From a virus, in IMG/VR virus record IMGVR_UViG_3300036820_000027, positions 1-46,966 of that record: DNA of 46,966 nt. The stretch is one strand, 5' to 3'. The position numbers were made by a program, and so were the translations under genes. This document shows positions 40,419 to 46,966 of this stretch, piece by piece (within the stretch, counting starts at the first letter, position 1; the number at the start of each line of letters is the position of its first letter). Under the pieces are notes generated by a model. That model was given only the letters and a program-made list of their open reading frames with translations, had not been told where the DNA came from and made no database searches.

Positions 40419-42926
40419 CTAACTCAAAGGCTTGCCCACAACCGACACTTTGCGTTTCGTCGGTACCCCTTGCGGGTTAAGTCCTTCTGTCTCCTCTGTT
40501 ACCTCGTGCTCTTGTTCCTGAACCTGCAACGCCATAGGCGGCATGGCAATCTTCAGTCTCTCGAACGCGATGGCCTGCGCCGCGGGAGGAAGTTTGGTAA
40601 TGTCGGCGGTAAAAGATCCTCTCACGTCCATTGGAGGGGGAGGGCTCAACTTCTCAGCGACGGCTGCGTGTTGCTGCCAGAACAGATGCAGATTCATCAA
40701 ACCGGCCTGATCTTGTTCGTTGCCTGACATCGCCGCGCGCCCCTTGGCCGACTTCATCGCCGCCAAAGCAATCTGAGCGTAAATCTGGTGGTCCTGAGAA
40801 GCATCTTGCGGTACAGGAACCGAAGAGATATTCGGCATAGTCTGTTGCAGTTGCTGGAGCGCCTGCTCGAGCTGCGCGACTTGCTGCTGCGCCTGTTGGA
40901 CGATCTGCTGACGCTGCATCGGATCTTGTCCTGCTGCCATTTCCGCCTGCTGATCGATCTGCTGAATCTGCTGTTCAAGTTGCGCAATCTGCGGATTCGG
41001 TACAGGCGACTCCATGAGCGCCTTTTGCGTAGCATCCACAGCGCCAAGAAGATCATCCCAGCCTGGAATTTGAAGACCAGATAAAGAAGGCATCTTGCGC
41101 AGTAATTCGAGGTTGCGCGGGTCGGACAGAATCGCGCCATAAAGAGGAACAGTGCCCATCGCCTGCAACATCGCGCCGATTTCAGCCTGTTGCTCTGCTA
41201 TCGTCGGCGGAATCTCAGTTGAGGTCGGCCACACCAGCACATCGCCGCGCAGTTTCTTGACGTTCACGCGCAGTCGTTCACCTGGCAGACCCACAGTGAA
41301 ATCGGATTTGCGATTATCCGCGGCGGATTTGATAGCCTGCGCGCAAAAACATGCGGTCGCTTCCGACATATCACACCACGGCAATGAAAACACCTGAAGA
41401 GCCTGATCCCGATTCAAACGAGCTTCGCCGAACGTGCCCTTCTCTGTGGTATCCGCTTCGATCCCGAACACGGCGGGAGAGCCGCCATCCATCGCCTCTG
41501 GAGCGCCGTTAATAAACCACTGAATTGATTCCATTAAGCTGTTATTTGGCTGGGGAACCCTTTCAATCGCCGTAACCTGATCCATTGTCATGTTGTGCTG
41601 CGCAAGCCACTCAAGATCGACAGGAATGCCCTTGGCCGGATCGTTGGCCTGCTGGTTTACAGCTTCGGCATCAATTGCGGGTTCACCCCAGAACCTTTTC
41701 GCTACAGCCGCGCGCTCGTAACGATCCTGCAGAGAAATCTTGGCGTTCAACACTTTTTGCAGCGGCAGGTAGTTCGTGCCAATAGACTCCCGATTCTGCC
41801 CGTCTCCCGGGGTAGCATGGCAACCCGCTACATGATCGTCAAAAGAACCCTCTCGGACGAGGGCAATCTCTCCTCCAGCCGTCCACACCTCAAGACCGGA
41901 TGGAAACTCATCATAGAAGGTCTGACGTTTGCCTTCATCCGCAATGGCCTCATACTGATACGGACGGAAGAAAAACACGGATTCTGTGGTGTCTGAGGCA
42001 TAAGCCTCCCCCGAAGTGCTGGAAGCCTGAACCGCGAGACGCACATTGGCGCGCGCCATCCGGTCAAGCTGCCCCATAGCATCTTTGTTAGCGCCGCCCG
42101 AAATGCGATCCCGCACCCATGGATACCTGGCCCTGAGCTGGTCCCGGTTTCTTTCGCGGGATAGCCTAATCCATCCGCATTCGTCGAACGTATCGGCCAT
42201 CATGGGAACTTTCCGTTCCAACTTACCAAAGACTTCGACCTCTTCCCTTCTGGCTGGTTGAGGGTCGCCAGTGTCGTCAATTTCCATTCCATACCGGGAA
42301 TCTGCGATGGTGTAAGTCAAGAAGACAGCCGCACCATCGGTATAGAGGAACGAAGCGCACTCCGACATGCGGCGCTTTAGTTTGGCCTGCTCCCTAAAAG
42401 CCTTGAGATACGGAACGGCTTCCTGCGATGCCTGCTGGTCCATCGTGTCATCGTCATCTTCCGGGACCGGCTGAACCGGAGGAACATCTCTTGACAACAA
42501 CGCTGTGATCTTCTTGTGCCGCGCTCCGAACACGTTGCAAGAAAACAGCTTCATGGAATTCTGTGTCTGGAGAATGGAGGCTCCCGTTGTACCAGAGCTG
42601 CCCCCGAACATTCCCCAGCCCTTCCATCCCACATTGAGGAAGTGATAATTTCTTCTGAATAGCCTTTGCTCCCATGCCTGCAACACCTCCCAGATGCGCG
42701 CCGCGGCGTCCGATCTCTCGACACCGGCAATCAGTTCATCGACGCAGCCTTTGTACTCGCCCAACTCATCTGGGCCGTAACAATCCTTCGGCGAGCAACG
42801 CCATGGAGCTTTGGCGCCGGGGATGTACTCGTATTGCGAGAAGTCGATGGGGGTAAAAGTGGAAGAGCCTTCGGAGTCCCCTTCGGACTCTACTAAGCCT
42901 TCGCGGTCTGCGCCTGTCAGGTCCAT
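40419..42926 (-). CDS. Portal protein (835 aa)
   Basis: ATG at 42926. It is long for a portal, as in P22-like podoviruses. Identified features: FSQYEYIPGAKAPWRCSPKD, FLNVGWKGWGMFGGSSG, NVFGARHKKITALLSRDVPP, then a Trp-rich core. Residues about 650-720 form a Gln-rich coiled coil (IAQLEQQIQQIDQQAEM, QQVAQLEQALQQLQQTM) that fits a C-terminal barrel-like coil. It forms the dodecameric channel through which DNA enters and leaves. It precedes the scaffold, the usual order. Confidence 0.85.
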   Translation of the reverse strand: MDLTGADREGLVESEGDSEGSSTFTPIDFSQYEYIPGAKAPWRCSPKDCYGPDELGEYKGCVDELIAGVERSDAAARIWEVLQAWEQRLFRRNYHFLNVGWKGWGMFGGSSGTTGASILQTQNSMKLFSCNVFGARHKKITALLSRDVPPVQPVPEDDDDTMDQQASQEAVPYLKAFREQAKLKRRMSECASFLYTDGAAVFLTYTIADSRYGMEIDDTGDPQPARREEVEVFGKLERKVPMMADTFDECGWIRLSRERNRDQLRARYPWVRDRISGGANKDAMGQLDRMARANVRLAVQASSTSGEAYASDTTESVFFFRPYQYEAIADEGKRQTFYDEFPSGLEVWTAGGEIALVREGSFDDHVAGCHATPGDGQNRESIGTNYLPLQKVLNAKISLQDRYERAAVAKRFWGEPAIDAEAVNQQANDPAKGIPVDLEWLAQHNMTMDQVTAIERVPQPNNSLMESIQWFINGAPEAMDGGSPAVFGIEADTTEKGTFGEARLNRDQALQVFSLPWCDMSEATACFCAQAIKSAADNRKSDFTVGLPGERLRVNVKKLRGDVLVWPTSTEIPPTIAEQQAEIGAMLQAMGTVPLYGAILSDPRNLELLRKMPSLSGLQIPGWDDLLGAVDATQKALMESPVPNPQIAQLEQQIQQIDQQAEMAAGQDPMQRQQIVQQAQQQVAQLEQALQQLQQTMPNISSVPVPQDASQDHQIYAQIALAAMKSAKGRAAMSGNEQDQAGLMNLHLFWQQHAAVAEKLSPPPPMDVRGSFTADITKLPPAAQAIAFERLKIAMPPMALQVQEQEHEVTEETEGLNPQGVPTKRKVSVVGKPLS

Positions 42927-43120
42927 TAGCTTCCGTGGTGCATGTGAGAAAGGCCCAGGCCGCTCACAGCCTTGCGCCGCAGCGTCGGGTTGCTGCTGTG
43001 GCTCGCTTGCTTCATACGAGCTTGGCCGATCTTTTGGCCTTCAGGAATGTGCAGCATACGATGAAGACTGCCCTCTTTGATCGAGAACGATTTCTTGCCG
43101 AGATTGACTGTCTTTTCCAT
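42926..43120 (-). CDS. Small conserved basic phage protein (64 aa)
   Basis: ATG at 43120 with GGGAGA ten bases upstream. KKSFSIKEGSLHRMLHIPEG, then QKIGQARMKQASHSSNP and LRRKAVSGLGLSHMHHG fit a small family that recurs beside portal or terminase genes in many phages: F(S/T)..G.LH..LG.P.G..I......A..S.NP..R..A. Function unknown. It overlaps its neighbours at both ends. Confidence 0.75.
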   Translation of the reverse strand: MEKTVNLGKKSFSIKEGSLHRMLHIPEGQKIGQARMKQASHSSNPTLRRKAVSGLGLSHMHHGS

Positions 43121-43313
43121 GCTGGATAATCTCCCTAAGTCGCGGCGCTAACCCCGCAGGAATAAAGCCACCCCGCACCATCTGTTTCGCTGCCGATCTC
43201 ACCTGATTGCGCGTAGAGCCATGCCGCATCGATGACTCAGTAGCCAGATAGCCCTCAATCAACCTTTGCAGGTTCGCTTGCGCCTTCTTGCGCTTGGCCT
43301 TGTCCAGCGTCAT
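43041..43313 (-). CDS. Small basic protein, overlapping gene (90 aa)
   Basis: ATG at 43313 with AAGGAT upstream; an ATG three codons earlier is possible. The product is a basic helix (TLDKAKRKKAQANLQRLIEG) then SSMRHGSTRNQVRSAAKQMV and a polar tail. It overlaps the coiled-coil gene at 43255 by 59 bases and the gene at 43120 by 80 bases in other frames. Only one or two of these three may be truly expressed, but each has a site. Confidence 0.5.
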   Translation of the reverse strand: MTLDKAKRKKAQANLQRLIEGYLATESSMRHGSTRNQVRSAAKQMVRGGFIPAGLAPRLREIIQHGKDSQSRQEIVLDQRGQSSSYAAHS

Positions 43314-43410
43314 GTTTCTCATCCTTGACAGGTTCCAGCGCCTCAATCCGCTTCTCCAGCTCGCGCACAACCTGCTGGAGATTCAATGCGCCTTTTTCGG
43401 GATAGCTCAC
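43255..43410 (-). CDS. Small coiled-coil protein (51 aa)
   Basis: GTG at 43410 overlaps the stop of the His-rich gene (GTGA). The sequence LNLQQVVRELEKRIEALEPV is a heptad-type helix, and the tail is acidic and Ala/Gln-rich. A frame opening at 43458 overlaps the upstream gene. Possibly an assembly chaperone or a small scaffold helper. No family known. Confidence 0.5.
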   Translation of the reverse strand: MSYPEKGALNLQQVVRELEKRIEALEPVKDEKHDAGQGQAQEGASEPAKVD

Positions 43411-43733
43411 ATCGCACCGCCTTGTTCTTCCCCACCACCGCACATCCCGCCAGGGCAATCGCCATGATCTTCAGGGCCGCTCATCTGGCCCTCATGCGAA
43501 ATGTGGTGCGCAGTGTGCGAGCCGTCGCCGTGATGCTGAATGTGCGAGTGACCATGGCCGGTGGCGGCGTGCATCTTCTGCAGATGCTCCTGAATCTGGC
43601 CTTCGCTGTCCAGATTGCCTTCCGATTCGTGCGGCATACCCTTGGACTCGCCATTCGCATCGGGCTCTTTGCCTCCGCCCGATCCTCCGAGATAGCCTTT
43701 GCCGAACTTCATTCCGTAACTTGCGGTTGCCAT
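43407..43733 (-). CDS. His/Gly-rich small protein (108 aa)
   Basis: ATG at 43733 follows AAGGAG by six bases and overlaps the preceding stop. It contains HLQKMHAATGHGHSHIQHHG and HTAHHISHEGQM, then a Cys/Gly end (CPGGMCGGGEEQGG). Such His-rich regions can bind metals. It is small and probably disordered apart from the metal sites. It lies between terminase and portal. Its function is unknown. Confidence 0.6.
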   Translation of the reverse strand: MATASYGMKFGKGYLGGSGGGKEPDANGESKGMPHESEGNLDSEGQIQEHLQKMHAATGHGHSHIQHHGDGSHTAHHISHEGQMSGPEDHGDCPGGMCGGGEEQGGAM

Positions 43734-43972
43734 CAGTTCTCCTTGTAATTGTCAGGATTGGCCGCGAAATCGGCCTGAAGCTGCTCCCAGTCAACGATTC
43801 GGATCTTATTGCCCTCTCGAATATTGCGCTGATACTTCAGGGCGCCAATCTCGGCCTCGAGTGTGTCGAGTTGCCGATTGAGAGCCGCCAACAGTACGCC
43901 AATGTTATCGACCAAATCCGCAACGTCACCCCAGCCGATCAGCGCCCGCAGCCATTTGCGAATCATGCGCAT
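43733..43972 (-). CDS. Small helical protein (79 aa)
   Basis: ATG at 43972 (or 43966). It has a basic N terminus (MIRKWLRALIGWG), then a coiled coil (LVDNIGVLLAALNRQLDTLE, AEIGALKYQRNI) and a polar tail. Perhaps an adaptor or packaging-associated helper. It is coupled to the His-rich gene by TGATG. No family recognised. Confidence 0.6.
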   Translation of the reverse strand: MRMIRKWLRALIGWGDVADLVDNIGVLLAALNRQLDTLEAEIGALKYQRNIREGNKIRIVDWEQLQADFAANPDNYKEN

Positions 43973-43988
43973 ATCGTAGCACAGGCTG

Positions 43989-45572
43989 TCAATCCCAATA
44001 CGATTTAGGCTGCTTCGCCTTCATCCGCCTCTCTGTCTCGGCCAGTTTAGCGAAATGCAACGCCATCGGGTCGGTAATCGCGGCCTGCTCCTTAACAACC
44101 TTCTCCTCTCGCGTCTCAGCCATCGGATTCGCTCCGAAAGTCATTGCCAGCATGTCTCCGCAATCCGGTGAATCGACGCCGCGATCCCGCATATCCTCCT
44201 TGCGCTCAAGCTGAATCACGCTCTTGGGGTTATCTGTGTCGAAGCGTGGACCCGTCAGGTCGCGCTCCAGCTCCGGGTCGTCATCGATCGATCCGTATTC
44301 CAGCCATGCCTTGGTAAGGCCCCATATCTCGGCCCTGCGGTTGAAGTACATGAACGGATCGCAAGCCTTATACCCCCCGTGGAACTCCTGGACGCTAAAC
44401 CAAGGATGATCCGCGAACCACCTGGCTAAAGCTGTTTCGGGCCACTCTCTGCGCGGTTGATTAGGTTTGGGCAGCAGCATGCGCAAGTGATCTGCCACAG
44501 CGCCCCCGATGCCATCACCGTCAATAACGATGCAGCGGGGGTTTTCTTCCATAATCCTCAGCGCAATCCTGCCTGACTGGTCGGGAATCGACAAACCACG
44601 CCATTTGTCCAGAATGTGTGCTACTTGTCCTTGCCGCGTTCCCACAACCGTCTGATTGAAGCCAGAACGGGCAATGTCGGCAGACATGATCTTGTAGCCG
44701 GACGGAACACATTGACGCTTACGCGCTGCGGATACTAAGTCCTGCGGAATGAACTGTAAACCGCCAGCACGCGGGAACTCGCCCCTGACACGGACGCGCA
44801 CAAAGTCTGAATCCTCGCCGAAGTCATCGATCCAGCGCGCAATTTGCTCTTTGTTTGTGCCAGGGACTGTCCTTGAATCGATGTGCCGAGTCACCCAGCG
44901 ATGACTCTGCGCACCGAAGCAGGTTGCAAACGGTGTGTCGTTCTGTGTTGGGTTGCCGAAGACGAGAAAGATGATCTCGGTATCCTCGTCGGTAAGGGCA
45001 CCTTCCGCCACTTCCCAAACAGGCTTAGGAATTGCCGAGCCTTCGTCGAAGACCAGAAGAATCCGCTTGCGCTTATTGTGAAGTCCCTGAAACGCTTCGG
45101 TGTTGTTCTCGGACCAGGTTTCCCTATCGAGACGCCAAGTATCTTCGTGGCCCTTTTCCCGCGATGTAATCCGTGTCGCTGAGGTTTTCCACCAATCCCG
45201 ATTGATAGACAGGCCAAACCATTTCAACACTTCAGGCCAGGTCTTCGTGGTGAGCTGATCTTCCGTATTGGCCGTTACAAGAGCGCGGCAATCATCGCAC
45301 GTGCTCATGGCCCAGTCGGAAATAATCGCAATCAGCGCGGTTTTGCCGATTCCATGACCAGAAGCGACAGCAATCTTTAACGGCTGGTGGCAAAACGGAG
45401 AGTTGAGGTGCTTGCCGATGACAGAGAGAATGTCCTCTTGCCATTCCTTAATCGATTCGTTCTCAAGTTGCCCCGGTTCTCCCCACGGGTAGGCATAACG
45501 CGCAAAACCCAATGGATCACGCACATACTGCGCAATATCTTCTACCAGCTCACTTTGCGCGTTTGCGGGCAT
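43989..45572 (-). CDS. terL: Terminase large subunit, TerL (527 aa)
   Basis: ATG at 45572 (a longer frame opens at 45638 inside the small-subunit gene). Walker A is VASGHGIGKTALI (residues 69-81), and Walker B is ILLVFDEGSA with Asp176-Glu177. A coupling motif FGNPT follows near residue 206. The C-terminal nuclease carries SADIARSG (Asp299), VIDGDGIGG (Asp351) and a late PDCGDMLA, the acidic set of the RNase-H-like nuclease. It cuts and pumps genomic DNA into the procapsid. Confidence 0.9.
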   Translation of the reverse strand: MPANAQSELVEDIAQYVRDPLGFARYAYPWGEPGQLENESIKEWQEDILSVIGKHLNSPFCHQPLKIAVASGHGIGKTALIAIISDWAMSTCDDCRALVTANTEDQLTTKTWPEVLKWFGLSINRDWWKTSATRITSREKGHEDTWRLDRETWSENNTEAFQGLHNKRKRILLVFDEGSAIPKPVWEVAEGALTDEDTEIIFLVFGNPTQNDTPFATCFGAQSHRWVTRHIDSRTVPGTNKEQIARWIDDFGEDSDFVRVRVRGEFPRAGGLQFIPQDLVSAARKRQCVPSGYKIMSADIARSGFNQTVVGTRQGQVAHILDKWRGLSIPDQSGRIALRIMEENPRCIVIDGDGIGGAVADHLRMLLPKPNQPRREWPETALARWFADHPWFSVQEFHGGYKACDPFMYFNRRAEIWGLTKAWLEYGSIDDDPELERDLTGPRFDTDNPKSVIQLERKEDMRDRGVDSPDCGDMLAMTFGANPMAETREEKVVKEQAAITDPMALHFAKLAETERRMKAKQPKSYWD

Positions 45573-46002
45573 TTGCGATTCGATTTGCCAGGACCAAAGG
45601 CGCCTCTGGGTCGCCGGCGATGATCTGGCGATCCGCAAGAGCTTTATTCAGTTGGCCGGCGCGCTTGAAATATGCCTGAACAATCAGCTTACTGCGCTCC
45701 ACATTGTCAGAAATGGTGATTTCTTCGCCCTTTGGCGTGACTTTGCTCACTTGTCCCATGCGAGCGGTGCGAGATTCAACTAGAGCTTTATCAACGAGAT
45801 GTTCGGCTTGAACTTCCCTCGCGCGTGCGGATTTCTGTCTAAATTCCTCATTAACTTCGCGCCACCGATACCAGGTTCTTTGCGAGATTGGATTGCCAAT
45901 GGAATCAAGCACTTCCTCTAGGGAAGAATCAGAATTAGCCAGACTCTCGCATATTCTGTCGGCGAGCACAGGATCAAATGGCTTGAGAGGGCCTGCTGGC
46001 AT
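45550..46002 (-). CDS. terS: Terminase small subunit, TerS (150 aa)
   Basis: ATG at 46002 with AAAGG eight bases upstream, directly after the TGA of the preceding frame. The N-terminal helix-turn-helix (DRICESLANSDSSLEEVLDS, SQRTWYRWREVNEEFRQKSA) is typical of phage small terminases; the middle is a charged helix; the C-terminal part (AYFKRAGQLNKALADRQIIA) is basic. It recognises viral DNA for packaging and recruits TerL, whose gene it overlaps by 23 bases. Confidence 0.85.
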   Translation of the reverse strand: MPAGPLKPFDPVLADRICESLANSDSSLEEVLDSIGNPISQRTWYRWREVNEEFRQKSARAREVQAEHLVDKALVESRTARMGQVSKVTPKGEEITISDNVERSKLIVQAYFKRAGQLNKALADRQIIAGDPEAPLVLANRIANARKRAK

Positions 46003-46149
46003 TCACGCAGCCTTTTTCAGTTGCCCGTGAAGGATCAGAACGGCCTTTGACAGCAAGCCGTTGGGCAGCCGGACAGAGGTCACGGTCTGCACGCGGACAG
46101 GCGTTTTGGTGATGGCGGGCGTCATGACAAGCAACTGCATAGATGCCAT
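46003..46149 (-). CDS. Possible small protein before terS (48 aa)
   Basis: An ATG at 46149 (or 46140, giving MQLLVMTPAITKTPVRVQTV) is followed by a basic, valine-rich stretch and a stop immediately before the terS ATG (TGAATG). Its Shine-Dalgarno sequence is weak, and a possible promoter overlaps its start, so the region may instead be the 5' leader of the terminase message. Confidence 0.35.
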   Translation of the reverse strand: MASMQLLVMTPAITKTPVRVQTVTSVRLPNGLLSKAVLILHGQLKKAA

Positions 46150-46150
46150 G

Positions 46151-46170
46151 AGTATACAACGGGATGTCAA
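46151..46170 (-). promoter_or_regulatory. Promoter-like element upstream of terS
   Basis: On the minus strand TTGACA (46170-46165) lies eight bases before TATACT (46156-46151). The spacing is non-standard. It is the second copy of the arrangement seen upstream of the capsid gene, and it lies downstream of the terminator at 46215, just where the late genes would need a new start. Confidence 0.35.
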
Positions 46171-46214
46171 GTCCCTCGCTGTCGCAACCAACTGCTCGGA
46201 ATTCTAGCATATTG

Positions 46215-46235
46215 AAAAAAGGTAAATTTTACCTT
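46215..46235 (-). terminator. Intrinsic terminator overlapping the 46229 gene end
   Basis: On the minus strand AAGGTAAAATTTACCTT followed by more T residues forms a short stem (GGTAAA with TTTACC, extended by AA/TT) and a T run. It includes the stop codon of the small membrane protein. The stem is A/T-rich, so it may only partly stop transcription. Confidence 0.6.
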
Positions 46236-46402
46236 CGCACAACCGGCCCAAAGACTTCCCAACCTAATACGCCAACCAGAATCCACAGAACAAGATAAGC
46301 TCCTGCCCGCTTGAACCATACTTGCCCCGGCTCGTAGTTCGACCACAGGCCAAAGATGATGGCGATTACGTAAATCACCCAAAACAAGACTCCGAGCGGC
46401 AT
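46229..46402 (-). CDS. Small two-helix membrane protein (57 aa)
   Basis: ATG at 46402 follows GGAGGG by six bases on the minus strand. The product starts MPLGVLFWVIYVIAIIFGLW, has a polar loop with SNYEPGQVWFKR, then a second helix AYLVLWILVGVLGWEVFG. Similar small MPLGVLFW proteins are widespread in phages without known function. It is the first gene on the leftward strand and ends in a terminator, so it may be expressed separately from the late genes. Confidence 0.75.
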   Translation of the reverse strand: MPLGVLFWVIYVIAIIFGLWSNYEPGQVWFKRAGAYLVLWILVGVLGWEVFGPVVRR

Positions 46403-46455
46403 GGAAGACCCTCCAGGTGATTAGATGCAGGTTTGAGGGATTTCCACATTTATTT

Positions 46456-46490
46456 GCATTATGCGCTTGACATGGTTTATGCATTATGCG
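46456..46490. promoter_or_regulatory. Direct repeats GCATTATGCG flanking the early promoter (operator)
   Basis: GCATTATGCG occurs twice, at 46456-46465 and 46481-46490, 25 bases apart. Each is a near palindrome (GCAT-T-ATGC). The first lies just before the -35 and the second ends at the -10, so a repressor bound here would block the promoter. Confidence 0.65.
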
Positions 46491-46495
46491 ATAGT
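46467..46495 (+). promoter_or_regulatory. Early promoter for the rightward unit
   Basis: TTGACA (46467-46472) is a perfect -35. GATAGT at 46490-46495, 17 bases on, matches four of six of the -10 consensus. Transcription would start near 46502 and enter the first rightward gene at 46564. This is the best sigma-70-like promoter in the genome and lies in the 161-base divergent gap. Confidence 0.65.
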
Positions 46496-46563
46496 TCACT
46501 ACATCAGAGGCAGCGCGGCCCGGCTTTGAGGTCTGACGCGAAAGCAGATTCCAGGAGAGAATT

Positions 46564-46719
46564 TTGGGCGCACTTAAATCAAGTACGTGCAGCAAGGGCC
46601 ATCGCATGACGGGTGCTAATGTCGGTATTCGTCCCGGCGGAAAGCAGGCGGGGCAGAGATATTGCCTCAAGTGTGCCCGCGAACGATCACGTCAACGATA
46701 TTCCAAGGTGAAAGCATGA
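46564..46719 (+). CDS. Small zinc-finger protein, first rightward gene (51 aa)
   Basis: TTG at 46564 with AGGAGAG upstream. CSKGHRMTGANVGIRPGG and RYCLKCARERSRQRY give a Cys-x2-GH...Cys-x2-Cys zinc knuckle like that of small HNH-type phage proteins, followed by a basic tail. It is the promoter-proximal early gene and overlaps the lipoprotein gene by four bases. Confidence 0.65.
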   Translation: MGALKSSTCSKGHRMTGANVGIRPGGKQAGQRYCLKCARERSRQRYSKVKA

Positions 46720-46835
46720 AGCCCACAACCCTTATCGCCATTCTGCTGATGCTGTTGGTTTTATGCGGCTGCTCGGCAAGAAAACCGATTCATATTCAGC
46801 ACTGGCCGTTACCGCATGGGAGCGCGAAATGGTAA
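46716..46835 (+). CDS. Small lipoprotein (39 aa)
   Basis: ATG at 46716 overlaps the upstream stop. MKPTTLIAILLMLLVLCGCS is a lipoprotein signal with lipobox LCGC, giving a mature lipid-anchored peptide of about 21 residues ending HWPLPHGSAKW. Phage-encoded lipoproteins expressed early, such as T5 Llp, block superinfection at the receptor; that role is possible here but not shown by sequence. Confidence 0.65.
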   Translation: MKPTTLIAILLMLLVLCGCSARKPIHIQHWPLPHGSAKW

Positions 46836-46954
46836 TCCTCTGGCTGTTCCTGTTTATCACTTTGGTTATAACGTTTTTGGCCGTCGATCACGTCCGCAAA
46901 GTCAATACCGAAAGGTTGATTCTGCGGATGAGAAGGTACAAGGTGTGGCTATGA
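46829..46954 (+). CDS. Small membrane protein (41 aa)
   Basis: ATG at 46829 overlaps the lipoprotein end; a longer frame opens at 46763 in a different reading but would cover it. One hydrophobic helix (VILWLFLFITLVITFLAVDH) is followed by a basic tail (RKVNTERLILRMRRYK), an N-out, C-in type. The end is repeated at the window start. It lies between the lipoprotein and another membrane peptide, so three consecutive early envelope genes exist here. Confidence 0.65.
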   Translation: MVILWLFLFITLVITFLAVDHVRKVNTERLILRMRRYKVWL

Positions 46955-46966
46955 CCGATGGGATCA
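46840..46966. repeat. Terminal direct repeat, right copy (circularisation overlap)
   Basis: Exact copy of bases 1-127. Removing either copy joins the gene at 46829 to the one at 112 without a frame break, which supports a circular or permuted genome. Confidence 0.95.

Noticed and set aside
1-46966. Integrase, CI-like repressor, tRNA genes and CRISPR arrays
   Set aside because: No catalytic Arg-His-Arg-Tyr or serine-recombinase motif, no cloverleaf and no regular spacer repeats were found in the reading.

Overview
The window looks like a complete tailed-phage genome (Caudoviricetes, podovirus type) that was circularised during assembly. The first 127 bases are repeated exactly as the last 127, and the repeat edges fall inside a small gene, so the unique genome is 46,839 bp. 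There are recognisable large and small terminases, portal, scaffold, capsid, connector, tail and fibre genes, but no tape-measure protein, sheath or tail-tube gene. With a long portal that has a Gln-rich C-terminal coil and three Gly/Ala-rich candidate ejection proteins, this fits a short-tailed virion. No integrase, CI-like repressor, DNA polymerase, tRNA or CRISPR array was found. The phage probably replicates on host machinery, and I see no sign of lysogeny. The host is inferred, weakly, to be an Acidobacteriota-like Gram-negative bacterium, because the exported phage proteins carry signal peptides ending in A-Q of the kind common there.

Layout: two opposing transcription units diverge from a control region at about 46403-46563 and converge at about 13641-13658. 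The rightward (early) unit starts at 46564, runs through the end of the window, re-enters at base 1 and ends at 13640. It holds tightly packed, mostly 4-base-overlapping small genes: zinc-ribbon proteins, small membrane proteins, a Gp157-like protein, an SSB-like protein, a replication initiator with in-gene iterons, a probable helicase loader, HNH and DUF559-like nucleases, a radical-SAM protein, a Dam-type methylase and a possible 2OG-Fe(II) oxygenase. A strong intrinsic terminator at 3326-3368 divides this unit just before the replication genes.

The leftward (late) unit runs from 46402 down to 13659: a small membrane protein, terminase small and large, small portal-adjacent proteins, portal, scaffold, major capsid, a GroES-like co-chaperonin, connector and tail proteins, three putative internal proteins, a fibre adaptor, then five consecutive genes whose products begin with Sec signal peptides. 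Four of these five are large, beta-rich tail-fibre, tailspike or lectin-like proteins. The unit ends with the lysis genes (GH24 endolysin and small membrane proteins).

The most unusual feature is the signal-peptide block (16015-24796). Tail fibres are normally folded in the cytoplasm, yet these have cleavable-looking export signals and many cysteines. The other notable points are the lambda-like origin (iterons inside the initiator gene plus a palindromic DnaA-box pair upstream), the operator-flanked early promoter, and the radical-SAM/Dam/oxygenase cluster, which might modify nucleic acid. No stretch longer than 300 bases lacks a gene; the largest gaps (10208-10345, 39019-39156, 46403-46563) are described individually.
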